From contig JAGYXB010001954.1 in the NCBI GenBank assembly GCA_022495005.1, positions 1 to 64,000 of the forward strand: a stretch of DNA of 64,000 nucleotides, in the 5' to 3' direction. The translations under genes were made by a program, and so were the position numbers. This document shows, in pieces, positions 33,399 through 44,896 of this stretch. Each line of letters opens with the position of its first letter. Position 1 is the first letter of the stretch. Under the pieces are notes generated by a model that had not been told where the DNA came from, did not search any database, and worked only from the letters and a program-made list of their open reading frames with translations. Origin of the DNA: Rhyacophila brunnea (taxonomy: Eukaryota > Arthropoda > Insecta > Trichoptera > Rhyacophilidae).

Positions 33399-34168
33399 GA
33401 AATACTCTTTTTTAATGTTGACAAAATGGTTAACCGTTCCAGGAGGCGGCCAAGATTCATACCATAAATTATATCTTCTAAAGAAGAAATAAGTACACGC
33501 AGTGGAAGCCCAAGAATCTATTACAATAAAAATCAACCGTGAAAGCCTCAAGCATCATACCATGTTATAGAAAATGTATCACTAATTGCATATATTAAAT
33601 TAATATCTACGTATATTAATAATATGTACTCATGGCTTATTTATTATTATATACGTCTAATTAAAACGATGTACATTATATATGTCAAAAGATGACAAAT
33701 AAGACTTGACGAATTATAGGGAAACATCATAAACATGACATCAACTAAAATTTGAATCCGGCATAAGCATTGGATGATTGTAATTAATTGTTTCGTACTA
33801 AGTATAATGGGGCTTTGTCTGGATGAGTATATTTATTTTGGAAAGGGTTTATTGAAACAGGCGGGTGCTATGTCCTGCAGCGAATGAAAATTAGAAATGA
33901 TGTATGATATAATATTTTCGTCAATTTATATACCAGCATTTTTAGAAATAATTATTAACTCTTCTCTTTGATCACACAATCAGAACATATGATTTTAAAT
34001 CCTACGTATTGTCACAAAAGGGAGAGATCTGCTTTTGATGGATTATGAAGTTAAGAATAATAAAGGGCGAATCGTACCGTCATACAGCACAGAAATTGGT
34101 GGGGAATTATAATCCTCAATGATGACGATAGTCAATGAAAATAAAAGATTGCATTATGTAAGTGTTAA
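33399..34168. other. AT-rich DNA without recognised gene
   Basis: No supported frame or repeat. Confidence 0.4.
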
Positions 34169-35504
34169 GGGGGGACATGCTCAGCGTACTTAAAAATGGA
34201 GCTTTTATGCTATTTTCAAAGCATGATCCTGGACATTTTTTAAACGTTGTAGATAATCTATTTACATAATTTTGAAGCCTTATTATCCCTTATATTTATT
34301 TTAAACATTTGATGACTGCGTAAATTATTTTTATTACAAAAAATAGTATTTTTTTAAACGTCCTCTCGCTCTAATCTTTTAGAATATAGTCATATTTCAG
34401 TACGTCCATGTGAAGTGGTGTTAAGATTTTTTATATTTATTAATTTTTAAAAGCATTTATAAAACCATTAGTAAAATTTATGTAGACATATTATAGTGAA
34501 ATATTTACAATAAAAAATTATATTGATAATCTGTGATCCCAAATTTGACAAGAATTAGGCATTTTATTATTCAAAAAATGGGCAAGACTTACACATTTAA
34601 AGATACTGATTATAAGTTATGTCTTTGACCATTCAAATATTATAAACATTCTATGAATAATTTTTGCTTTATAATAATTATTGACCTAAGAATAAGGTAG
34701 TATTTTTTTAAATACACCATTTCTATTGGCATTTCTCAGTAGCTAAGCTACATACGGCCGTAGCCATAAATTGACACACGATAGATGAAGTAGGGAGTAA
34801 GATCACGGTAACGCGCGTGTTTGAACATGTACAGTTTAAAAAAAATCTGTTAGTTAGTTTCCCTACTTCATTTATCGTTTGTCAATTTATAGCTACGGCC
34901 GTATGTTGTAGCTTAGCCAATGGGAAATGCCAATAGAAATGGCGTATTTCAAAAAAAATACTACCTTTTTCTTAGGTCAATAATTATTATAAAGCAAATA
35001 TTATTCGTAGAATGTTTATCACATTTGAATGGTCAAAAACATAGCTTATAATCAGTATCTTTAAAATTATCTTTAAATGTGTAAATCTTGCCCATTTTTT
35101 GAATGATAAAATGCCTAATTCTTGTCAAATTTGGGATCACAGAGATTATGAATATAATTTTTTATAGTTAATATTTCACTATAATAATGTTGACGTAAAT
35201 TTTACTAATGGTTTTATAAATGCTTTCAAAAATTAATAAATATAAAAAATCTTAACATCACTTCACATGGACGTACTGAAATATGACTATATTCTAAAAC
35301 ATTAGAGCAAGAGGTTTAAAAGAATACTATTTTTTGTAATAAAAATCCTTTATGCAGTCATCAAATGTTTAAAATAAATATTAAGGATAATAAGACTTTA
35401 AAATTATGTAAATAGATTATCTACAACGTTTAAGGAATGTCCAGAATCATGATTTGAAAATAGCATAAAAGCTCCATTTTGACGTACGCTGAGCATGTGG
35501 GCCG
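34169..35504. mobile_element. TTAA-flanked foldback element, 1.34-kb palindrome
   Basis: Bounded by TTAA at 34165-34168 and 35505-35508. The left arm 34169-34796 (about 628 bp) and right arm 34860-35504 (about 645 bp) are inverted repeats from end to end, around a spacer of about 63 bp. The termini differ in their first bases (GGGGGGACATGCTCAGCGTA left; right end inverted CGGCCCACATGCTCAGCGTA). Relatives are the mini copy 52954-53085 and single arms at 4081 and 59055. TTAA target sites are characteristic of piggyBac-type transposition, but the ends lack the usual CCC start. No protein is encoded. A transcript through it would form a long double-stranded hairpin. Confidence 0.88.
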
Positions 35505-37162
35505 TTAAATAAATTAGAAATCTTGGATTAATAAATAAGGACTCCATAGAATAATTTATGTTACAATACTTGCTGATGATTCCAGATTTAAAAAAATAAC
35601 GTTTTATATTATGTTGGTAACACTGTTTGTGATATTAATGATACAATAATACATGATACACTATTACATACGATATCTGATCAGACAAATGGGTATATTT
35701 ACAGAAAAGGCTACAGACTTTTTTGATAAAAATCTGTAAGTATCGCCCTTAATGCAATGTAGACAATATTCAGTTTTGAATAAAAAAATGTATTTATAAG
35801 ATGAAAATCTACATAGCGTTAGTACAAAAAAAACCTAACGACGTATAGAACAAATTTGCGAAATTGACCACTACTACAATGTGAAGTTAATTTTTTCGTC
35901 AACTTTTCATCTGCATTTATGTATTTATACCTAGCTTAAGGCTATACTTCAGCTGGGGCACGGTCTAAAACTATCGTGACTTCGCGACGCAAAGATTGTG
36001 CAAACAACGCGTGCAGAACAAAACATCATTTTTCATAAAAATTAAACATGCGTCCATTTAATTTTCTGTTTATTGTTCTATTAGTAATAATAATACTATA
36101 TCCAGTGACATGTTTTCTTTTTCAAGTACATGCGGAACATTTTTTAGTCATCTTTACACGATTTAAAAATATAATATTCCTCCGACGCCATCACAAAACA
36201 AATTGACCTGCTCATACCTCGACTGTCAGTCTCCGATTGGCGACGACTGCGAAATTTTGTTCCACATACTGTTGAAAATTATTTCCCGTTTCACTTATGT
36301 ACGCTCTTAAGGGAAGATCTTCGATAAGTAATGCTCTGGTAGAAGAAAAAGATTCTTAGAGACCGGTTTGAGCTTAGGATTCCATACTTATTTAGAGTAG
36401 TGACAGATAGGGAAACATGCTAGAACTTATCGTCCACGGTCGATAACGGAAAGGTATGTCACAAAAAAGAAAAAATAAACACAGTTATCTACTCAATTTG
36501 TATATACTATTATACATACACTACATAAAAATCATTTAACACAATTTTGAAAAAAAACGTTTAATCTACTTATGCATAACGCAATTAAATTCATGATAAT
36601 AAACACTTTCAGCGTGCTGAGTTAATTTGTAATTTATTGGATGTGAATTTTACCTTTATAATATTGCAAGTTGTTAAACGTAATTATGAACGTCATCTAC
36701 ATTGTCGGTTAACTTACCAGGAATAAGCAGTGTTTAATTTAATTCTACATCATTATCTGCTATAATTACAATATCAGGAAATAATCCAATCTATGTATGC
36801 ATAATATAAATCGATTACCAAATTTCCTAGAACAGTCTATGATGTTATATTATTGACTACGTTCGACACGTGGTAGAATGACACAAAGACCACAAACTGT
36901 CAGTCGCTCTTTTGTTTTCGGCAAGGCATTATAAAAACGCATCGCATTAACCTGATTGCAAGGAGCAGCTTTATGCGATATCAATCCCCGATTTCTAAAG
37001 TATTAATTATTTTCCATAACAAAACAGTGACACGTCTAAACTATAGAACCTGCCTTAGTAAATATCTCAAGGTTTATAGTTCGATAATTTCAAATATATT
37101 TTCAGCGTAAGTCATAAGTAACGTAATTTATTATAAAAGTTTCATTAGGTCTAATACATATA
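35505..37162. other. Gene-free stretch
   Basis: AT-rich with a few G/C-richer patches (35985-36010, 36180-36260, 36860-36990). A TATAAAA word at about 36931 sits in one patch, but no start codon with a usable frame follows. No repeats recognised. Confidence 0.45.
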
Positions 37163-37423
37163 CAGTAGACTCTCGATTATCCGTGCCAATGGTGGGGAAA
37201 GGCGGCATCCGAACTATGCTTTTTTTGTTTTTAAAATATTAGATATTAGACAATTATTTAACATGTTTAATACTCATTATCTAGTAAGAAAATATGTAAT
37301 TTTGGTTTGTTTGCAGGAATCTTTCTAATATTAGCTCGAATTTTCCTAAGTGAGTTTCATGTTTACGAAAGCAAGCGATTTTTTAAAAACTATATTCATG
37401 CACGGATAATCGGGAGTTTACTG
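37163..37423. mobile_element. pogo/Tigger-like MITE
   Basis: 261 bp between TA dinucleotides (37161-37162, 37424-37425). The terminal repeats CAGTAGACTCTCGATTATCC and, inverted, CAGTAAACTCCCGATTATCC extend 24 bp to GTGC. The CAGT...CTCGATTATCCG pattern is classical for pogo/Tigger elements. No coding sequence. Confidence 0.88.
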
Positions 37424-37914
37424 TATTAATATATTTAAAATCTGTATTTAATGATAAATAACTTATAAAATATATAGCTGCATAAAGTGAATTCTTAGAA
37501 CTTTATTTAAAATTATTATTCATTTCTTCAAAATAATTTTTCCTTTCAAAATTTATTTGAATAAAAAACTCCTGTAATATTGTAATATATTATTTACCAA
37601 TTTGCAATATCTCTTTGAAGCGGACAAAGCCGGTGCTAACTAATATTAAAATAAAACGATACTACACAATTGTATTACTTTAATAATATAATGTATTTCC
37701 ATAGTATATACTGTGAATTCTTTAGTGTTTTTTGATGTCGAGAAGAGTTGAAAGTTTTTCATTGTAGCTGTATGCTCTATTTAAGGAATAAACATCAATG
37801 AAAAATTTTTTTTTTATTACTTTGACATAATAAAAAAATGAATACACCTAATGATTTTTTCAGAATAATTGTCCAAACATTTCCAAATTATGATGCATCG
37901 TAATCACTTGCATT
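37424..37914. other. AT-rich spacer with a dispersed 3'-end-like motif
   Basis: CTTTGAAGCGGACAAAGCCGGTGCTAACT (37612-37640) resembles CTCTGAGGCGGACGAAACCGGTCCTAATC at 62958-62986, indicating a low-copy repeat. Otherwise nothing recognised. Confidence 0.4.
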
Positions 37915-38793
37915 TAGGGAATCCAATCCCGAGCCAAAATTCTGATCCCGGGATTTCGGGATTACAATTTGACAATCCCGGGATCCCGGCACTGGTCCCG
38001 GGATTGACATTTTTTCCATTGTTAATATAAAATGTTTATATTTACAAAATAACATTGATAAAATCGGTCAAAAATAAATCTAGTATAATTTACACTATTT
38101 AAGACATTTATTGTTAATATTGTATACGTTCAATCGTAGAAATACACAAGTTTAATGAAGTAAATAATATTGTAATATAAATAATAATGTGAATTTAATA
38201 TGAGATTGCTGTTTCTGGTAGTAAAGACATAATGAATGGATTAGCGAGATTTAAAATAGTAAAGCAAATAATCATGGCGTACTTATGGCCTTTCCGCATC
38301 ATAAATCTAATTTTTCGACCATGTCCGATCCTAATAGGATCATATGGGCCTCCACAGAGTAAGGTTTGTATTAACAGATTTTGTTTTTTTTTTACGAGAA
38401 ATGGATGTCAGCCACTTGCTCAACCTGCAAAATCTAATTAGTCAGCCAAATATGAAACTGCCGTAAAACGTATGATATCATGGTGGAATTACTTTGTTAA
38501 AAGTGCGAAGCATTGTTTTTTTCCAATCTTTTTCATTTTTAATAATTCACGTGAAAAAATAAAATGAATCCGCAACCTACACATGGGTATAAATCAAACT
38601 TCATTCAAACTCAGTTTATTTCTAATGTAGTTATTTTTTATTAAAAGTATTTTTTCTGTTTTATTTTCGCTTTTATTTTATTCTCCATAAAAATTGATAA
38701 AAAAATCAATCCTGAAATCCCGGGATTATGTTTATCAATCCCGGGATTCATAGGTATCGAAAATAGCTCGGGATCCCGGGATTGGAATCCCTA
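37915..38793. mobile_element. hAT-like non-autonomous element, CCCGGGAT family, copy 2
   Basis: Starts TAGGGAATCCAATCCCGAG and ends GGGATTGGAATCCCTA, flanked by perfect duplications CTTGCATT (37907-37914, 38794-38801). Collinear with 2092-2839 apart from a SINE fragment inserted at 38312-38429 and small indels. It has no transposase; the 69-residue frame 38232-38441 spans element and SINE. Confidence 0.92.
38312..38429 (-). mobile_element. 5'-truncated tRNA-derived SINE inserted in a hAT element
   Basis: Contains only the 3' part of the SINE (minus strand): the A-rich tail (T run in plus), GATCCTAATAGGATC hairpin, GGGCCTCCACAGAG and GCCACTTGCTCAACC. Flanked by exact 9-bp duplications AAATCTAAT (38303-38311 and 38430-38438). 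The undisturbed target is visible in the sister element near 2481, where the word occurs once. Confidence 0.93.
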
Positions 38794-40326
38794 CTTGCAT
38801 TATATAAGTAGATAGGTACTGCAGTGTTAAATATACGTTATCACACAACAATATTTTATGTCATCATCTGCAAAGTGTCAAATATTTTTTGAAGACTATA
38901 TTATAATATTATATGTATCAATTACTTAGAATTATTGCAACATGTATGTTTATAAATTATTTTTTTAATGGAAGTACAGAATCGGAGATTTTTTGAACTT
39001 CGTACAGGGGTGGCCGAGTCAGTTGAGATTGGCTTGGAATAGGCTTGTAAGTCATCTATATATATATTGATACCAAATAATATTTATTATATTATCATAA
39101 TGCCTAAATCCCCCATCAAAAATCCTTCAATCGACAGAGTTGGGAATATAATGATATTATTGTAATTGTAAATGAGTCAAGGCTAGACCAGGATGCACAG
39201 CGAAACAAAGAAAAGAAAGTTACCGTTATCTGCTTCTGGGCGGACGAAAGGTCGAGAGTAGGTACGTTCAGTCGGTTACCTACCCTTGAGCCTTGAACGT
39301 TGCCTCTTAATAGGATTTGCTACTTTTTTCGCGCCAAAGCGTGCGTTTACAAATGTTGTTAGTAATTATTTGTTACTTTTCAAGCGAAATATACTTATTG
39401 TCCCTGAATCAGTGTTTTTAATAAGTGGAAAAGAGTAAATCATCAACACCCTACGTAAACCCTCACCCTTCAATATATATATATATTAATATCTGCGTAT
39501 AAGATGGTTTTTCTTCAATTTTTGCGCACAAACTCGATATTGACCAAACCCGTTTTTAATGCTTAGATGTACGTGCAGGTATATAGAAATTGTTCGTAAT
39601 TAGCACATTTTCACTTTAATAGGAATACCTTCAGCAAACTCTGCATGTATTGTGATATTACCATTTTAACACGTCATCTAATGGATGTGTATAAAAAAAG
39701 CCAGTCGGTACTACTTGTACCTACCTCCGTTGCATTTTGTTACACTGACAGAATGCTCGTCGGTCAGCTGGAGTCACGCTATATTATGAACTGTATCATC
39801 CATTCAGTGACGTCCTATAGAGTTTAACAGGTTGTGTATTGCTTGGGGTAGCAAATTAAGAAAGGAAAGTGAATTTTGTAGCTAAAGAGATACAATCTTG
39901 AGGAGATGAGATTTTTTTTAATCGTGAAAAAAGTGCACATTATATTAATTATACCATGGCCCCCCACATCCCGAGGTAGGCCTTTTTGTCATGATTTTTA
40001 GCGCCCCATCCCCACCGTTTGCTCAGATTAAGGGCAGTGTAATTCACTACAGCAGTGTTTCCAAAATGGTATTCTGAGGGTAACCCAGGTACAAGCCAGG
40101 TAAAATTAAAGGCTGGGAATTCGTGTAGTTTAGTGTTTTTAGTTATTAAAAAAACCCTTGAATTATTGAATTATCGGCACTCGGTATCTGAAAGACTGAT
40201 CGCGACCCTCTTTTATGTTAGCCAAGTAACATGCAACCTCTCGCCATATTGGATAAATAGTAATTTGTATTATAATCTAAAAATAGTTAAAAAATAAAAT
40301 ACTTCACGTGAATTAGTATTAAAATA
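38794..40326. other. Gene-free stretch
   Basis: Contains a G/C-richer patch at 39175-39300 and a CAGTGTTTCCAAAATGGTAT word near 40053 resembling a lone hAT end. Frames of 60 and 80 residues (39645-39827, 40055-40297) match nothing I know. GGGGTGGCCGAGTCAGTTGA at 39006 looks like a tRNA A box, but no T-arm follows. Confidence 0.4.
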
Positions 40327-41625
40327 CGAGGGTGGGTCAATAAGTCCATAGAAAAGCCGACAAGTGGCGCGACTAGTACTGTTAGCGGTTTGTTTTTATG
40401 CAGCGGCACTACCGATTCAGTATGCTGCGAAGTTTCAATCAGATTGGTCGGGTTGTTGTGTGTTTCTCGTACATTTAAAAAAAAAATTTGCTTGTGGAAA
40501 ATGGAAAAATGGAAAATGGAGAAAATTGAGTTTAGAGCTGTTATTAAACATTTTAATATAAAAGGGTTAACAGCAAAGGAAATAAAAAATGAGTTGGATT
40601 TAGTTCACGGCATATCTGCTCCTTCACTTGCAACTATTTATAACTGGTTAAATGAATTTAAACGTGGTCGTACATCAACAAAGGATGAACCACGCTCAGG
40701 ACGTCCTGTAGAGGTGACTACACCAGAAATGATCAATAAAATCCACGATATGGTGTTAAGTGACCGAAGATTAAAGTTGAGTGAGATAATTGAGGTTACA
40801 GGGATCTCAAAAGGTAGCGTCATTTCTATTTTACATGACAAATTGGGCATGAAAATATTTCTGCAAGATGGGTGCCGCGTTTGCTCACAGTCGACAATAA
40901 ACGCAATAGGGTGGTGGCCTCTAAAGCCCTGTTGTCGCTCATGCAACGCAATCCGGATGAATTTTTTCGTCGCTTTGTGACTGTAGATGAAACATGGATA
41001 CACCACTATACTCCCGAGACGAAAGAACAGTCAAAGCAGTGGATTGCGAAGGCAAACCATGTCCAAAGAAGGCGAAAACCGTAAAATCAGCTGGTAAGGT
41101 TATGGCTACTGTATTTTGGGATGCACGTGAAATTATTTTCGTTGACTATTTGGAAAAAGGAAAAACAATAACAAGGGATTATTATGCATCTTTATTGGAC
41201 CAGCTAAAAAACGAAATTGAAGAAAAATGGCCTCATTTAAACAGGAAAAAAAATCCTCTTTCATCAGAACAATGCCCGTGTTCACACATGTTTACGATCA
41301 ATGGCTAAAATTGAAGAATTGAAGTTCGAATTGGTCGACCACCCACCGTATTCGCCAGATTTAGCCCCCAGTGACTTTTCCTTTTCCCAAACTTAAAAAT
41401 GGCTAAGTGGACAACGTTTTTTTTCAAATGAAGAAGTCATCGATCGGACAAATGCTTATTTTGAGGACCTTCCGAAAACTTATTTTTCTGACGGTTTAAA
41501 AAAATTGAGAAACGTCTAACCAAGTGTATTGAGCTCCAAGGAGATTATGTTGAGAAATAAAAAAAAAATACAAAAATAAAAACTGTTTTAATGCTTTTTT
41601 CTAAGGAATTATTGACCCACCCTCG
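40327..41625 (+). mobile_element. mariner element, full length, inactive
   Basis: 1,299 bp between TA dinucleotides (40325-40326, 41626-41627), the standard mariner size and target. The terminal repeats CGAGGGTGGGTCAATAAGTC and, inverted, CGAGGGTGGGTCAATAATTC extend about 22 bp. A single transposase pseudogene fills the centre. Complete ends with a decayed gene indicate an old full-length insertion that could still be bound by related transposases. Confidence 0.93.
40501..41560 (+). pseudogene. mariner (DD34D) transposase pseudogene
   Basis: About 350 codons, the family's usual length, beginning MEKWKMEKIEFRAV. The N-terminal helix-turn-helix half is intact to HDKLGMK (includes GRTSTKDEPRSGRPVEVTT). 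A frameshift near 40855-40865 leads into RWVPRLLTVD (the WVPHxLT-type motif). The first catalytic Asp is in FVTVDETWIHHY. Frameshifts near 41055, in an A run near 41250, and near 41385 break the rest. The second catalytic Asp is changed to Asn (QNNARVHT; codon 41268-41270), while the third is intact (YSPDLAPSDF; codon 41373-41375), exactly 34 residues later. Stop at 41558-41560. Dead by several independent lesions. Confidence 0.93.
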
Positions 41626-43123
41626 TATATCAATCATCGTGAAATCACACCAAATTGCATTGCACAACCACATATTTTCAAATATTAATATATTTGTAAA
41701 ACAGCACCACGTGCAATTTTTTTTTACTATTAGAGCAAACTTGTGATACTTATATGTTTATTTCTCTTAGCTAGTCGACCTGCCTCGCTGGGCTCCTGGG
41801 ATAGGGCCATATTAGTATCCTTCATTGTCAAAGCCATAATTATTGATAATTGGTTTATATTAATTATAATAATGGGTTTGAAAATTTTTCTCGAATTCTC
41901 ATTGAAATTTAAAACCATGAAATGCTTTAAGTGAAATGTGATTAATTTTCATTTAATCTAATAAAATTTAATAATCCTCAATGAAAAAAAAAGTTCATTC
42001 TTTTATGTAATACCTAAGAAGAGGTTAAGTATTCAGTTTTACGGCAAATTAAAAAAAATGAGAGATATTTCTTCATCGGATATCATCATTAACTAAAACC
42101 TTGAAATTATATATATATACTTATTTGTTATAGTTTAAAGATATCCTTGAAAAATTATAAACTGTAGTGTGTAATAAATCTTTATAATATTTGAGAAACA
42201 AAAATATTAGGGGCCGGTATTTTGAAACTGTTTAAGGGCGCCATTTTAAAGACGTCACTGTTTCTATTATGAATAAAACGATTAAGTATGTGAAACGTTT
42301 ATTTTTTGCGCTTGCGAGCTTTTAAGCTTCGTACATATTATCATTTATCAAACTATCAAAGAGGATGGTCAATAAAGCTTAAGTTTCAGAAAGTTGAAAA
42401 GCTTGCTCTAAATATTTTCCATGACATAATGCAGTGTGAACATACAATATACAAGACTTATTTATAAGCCTTTTTTTGGTGGGCTGAAACACTTACACAA
42501 TTAGTCATATGGGTGCAAATGCTTACTATATATTTCAATTTTACTTATTATTGTATTATTCAAGCCAAAAAATTAAAGTTTATATTTTTTCCAAAACACA
42601 AATAATTTGCTAATGAAAATTGTAATTTTTTATGGTATTGAATAATACCCATTATAAACATGTTAAAAATAATTTAGCATAATTTTTGGGTCAAGATTGG
42701 CTTACAAAATAAAATTACACTATTATACTATAAATAGTATAATAAATATCAGAAAAATATATGCAAGTAAATAATTGCATACTGTTTGTATCACCTGTAT
42801 GGTCGCAAAACCTTAGGTATGTTGGTAACTGGCAAAAATATATTTTTGAAACCGCTGGGAGGAAAGACACCTTTTATGGACGGAATTTTTTGGTGGAAAA
42901 CAAATAAATTAAGTATTGATAGAAACTTTATGTTGAAAAGCTAAACAATTCAGTCTCTCGATTTTGGATTTTTTTTAAACTTGTCCCGAAATTGATTGAC
43001 AAAGTTTATCACCTATTGCGAAAAACGATTTAATATTGTAAAATTTATTCGATTTTATTTTGAATAAATAAAATATAGCTTATTGTTATTATTATCCCAA
43101 TTCTATTTATTCTCACAAGCGAT
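41626..43123. other. Gene-free stretch
   Basis: AT-rich; the paired 62- and 63-residue frames at 41730-41934 are mirror shadows without motif. No repeats recognised. Confidence 0.45.
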
Positions 43124-43536
43124 AAACGTTATAATTCGAGCTCTTAGTGTCAAACAACACTATCTACAAAAGTGCAACTTTACAGGAGAGCCAAAAATCG
43201 TTATTTTAGATTCTTGTAACTCAACAAGGGAAATGTTTATTTAAAACCTAATGTTAATATTTTATAATTTATTGTGTATTGTACATTTATCTTGCTTATG
43301 ATGATGTTAAAATTTATAGGGATAGTTTAAAAAAAATATGAAAACAAGGGTAACTTATGTAGTTAGCGTTAAACTTTACTGACGATTTAATAAGAAATTA
43401 GAAAAGATTGACATAACGTTGTTTGACTATTATGTAGCCGTAAATGTAAAATAACGTTATCTCAAAAAAAACAAAAAAAAAACACTTTTTTGTAGATAAC
43501 GTTGTCTGACTTTAAGCACTCGAATTGTAATGTTTA
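43124..43536. mobile_element. Inverted-repeat element of about 410 bp
   Basis: Left AAACGTTATAATTCGAGCTC ... TGTCAAACAACACTATCTAC and right GTAGATAACGTTGTCTGACT ... GCACTCGAATTGTAATGTTT are inverted repeats of about 48 bp. Additional AACGTTGTTTGAC/AACGTTATCT words lie inside near 43415 and 43453. Non-coding. Class unknown. Confidence 0.7.
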
Positions 43537-43725
43537 AATCAAAATAAATAATATGGTGTTTCAGCACTTTTTTACTATAATTTTAAATTATGACAAATGA
43601 CACAAATAAAAAGTATACCAAAATGTGACTGTTAAGTGATAACAATTTTACACTCATCAATATTTAGGTAAAATCAATGACATTTATATGGACGCATCTG
43701 GAAAAAAATGATACTTACTTTTTTG

Positions 43726-43925
43726 TTTGATCTGCCGAATGGCATAATCAGTTCTTACGCCATTTACAATAAAGGTGATATTGCTATAAATTCCCGATGC
43801 TTTTTGTCGGGTCTGCCGAATGGTTCGGTTCGAACGAGTTCGCTCAAATGAACATTGACACTAGAAACACTGTTGTAACGCCATTACAATAAAGGTGATA
43901 TTGCTTTAAATTCCCGATGCGTGAT
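43726..43925. repeat. Imperfect direct repeat
   Basis: CGCCATTTACAATAAAGGTG...TTCCCGATGC at 43758-43800 recurs as CGCCATTACAATAAAGGTG...TTCCCGATGC at 43879-43920, a spacing of about 120 bp. TCTGCCGAATGG also occurs twice (43731, 43812). It looks like a local duplication in non-coding DNA. Confidence 0.75.
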
Positions 43926-44802
43926 ATCGCATAATGGAAATTGCGTGACGTCTACCTATACATGTACGAATGTCGCTATGCTCGAATTTTCTTGCTAGCT
44001 ACTGTACTGAGTGTGTTGTCCATTAATAATGTCATTGGGTAAAATACACTAGTATGTGATAGCAGAACACGATACCTGTAAAGAGATATGCTTTATTTTT
44101 TTATAATGAAAAATATTCACGTAAGTAACCATTTCATAAAGATTAAAAAAAACATTCAAAGTTTTCACGCTACAGCAGTGGCTAACAGTATTAATAGTAA
44201 AATAAATGTTAGTGGAATAGTTTTTATGTAAAGAATAATATATCTGATAATAAATTTAGACGTCGATTTGCGCATTTTGTCTCGCTCTAAGGCGGTCATG
44301 CGAAAGAGAACGAATGAAAAATACGCAGTCATTGAGTCAGCTTGCGATACTTGCGGTCTTTTCTTGTGCGCATGACATTATCGTTTTTAACGCTCGGTGA
44401 ATTTTCTTTCGGTGACCACTCAGTGTAAAAAAATTGTAGTTTTCAATAATAATGCGAGGTAAACACTACACATCGCCAACGTTCAGGCAAAAGTCATCAA
44501 CCCAAAAAACATCATTTTGAGACATTGCAATTTTAAAATTTGGAGATGAAGGAAAAATCATATTTTAATGATTTGAAGATTTTATCTACATTGCGTCATT
44601 TTCTCTTGTATTCTTAATAAATTCTTTGGATTAGTTTTACTTTTTGATGCTAATTAATTCATCTGGATTGTATTGAAGGTGGCTAAAATGTGGTTTAGTG
44701 ACTTTGAATTGTTAATATTCTGGACCAAAGCAATCTTATTATGACCAGCTAAAGTAATTATTCCTGTTTAGAGCTTATCCAGATGACGCGTGTTTCGCCG
44801 CA
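43926..44802. other. AT-rich DNA without recognised gene
   Basis: No frame or repeat supported. Confidence 0.4.
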
Positions 44803-44896
44803 AGTGCATGTGGACGGCTCAATGAAGTCACATGTACCTCGACCGCGCGCGAGAAGTGACACATCGCTAGTGCATGTGAACAGCTCAATGAGGTCA
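44803..44896. repeat. 28-bp direct repeat in a GC-richer patch
   Basis: AGTGCATGTGGACGGCTCAA TGAAGTCA (44803-44830) and AGTGCATGTGAACAGCTCAA TGAGGTCA (44869-44896) match at 25 of 28 positions, 66 bp apart, inside a patch with several CGCG words (44787-44935). Frames of 62 and 68 residues on both strands cover it; neither is recognised. Confidence 0.7.

Noticed and set aside
34169..35504. Firm assignment of the palindrome to piggyBac
   Set aside because: Only the TTAA target supports it; the ends lack the usual CCC...GGG termini and no transposase is present, so I left the superfamily open.
36931..36960. TATAAAA with a GC-richer neighbourhood as a promoter
   Set aside because: No initiator at the right spacing and no downstream frame; such words are expected often in AT-rich DNA.
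39006..39040. A-box-like GGTGGCCGAGTCAGTTGA as a serine/leucine tRNA gene
   Set aside because: No T-arm or acceptor complement follows at tRNA distance.
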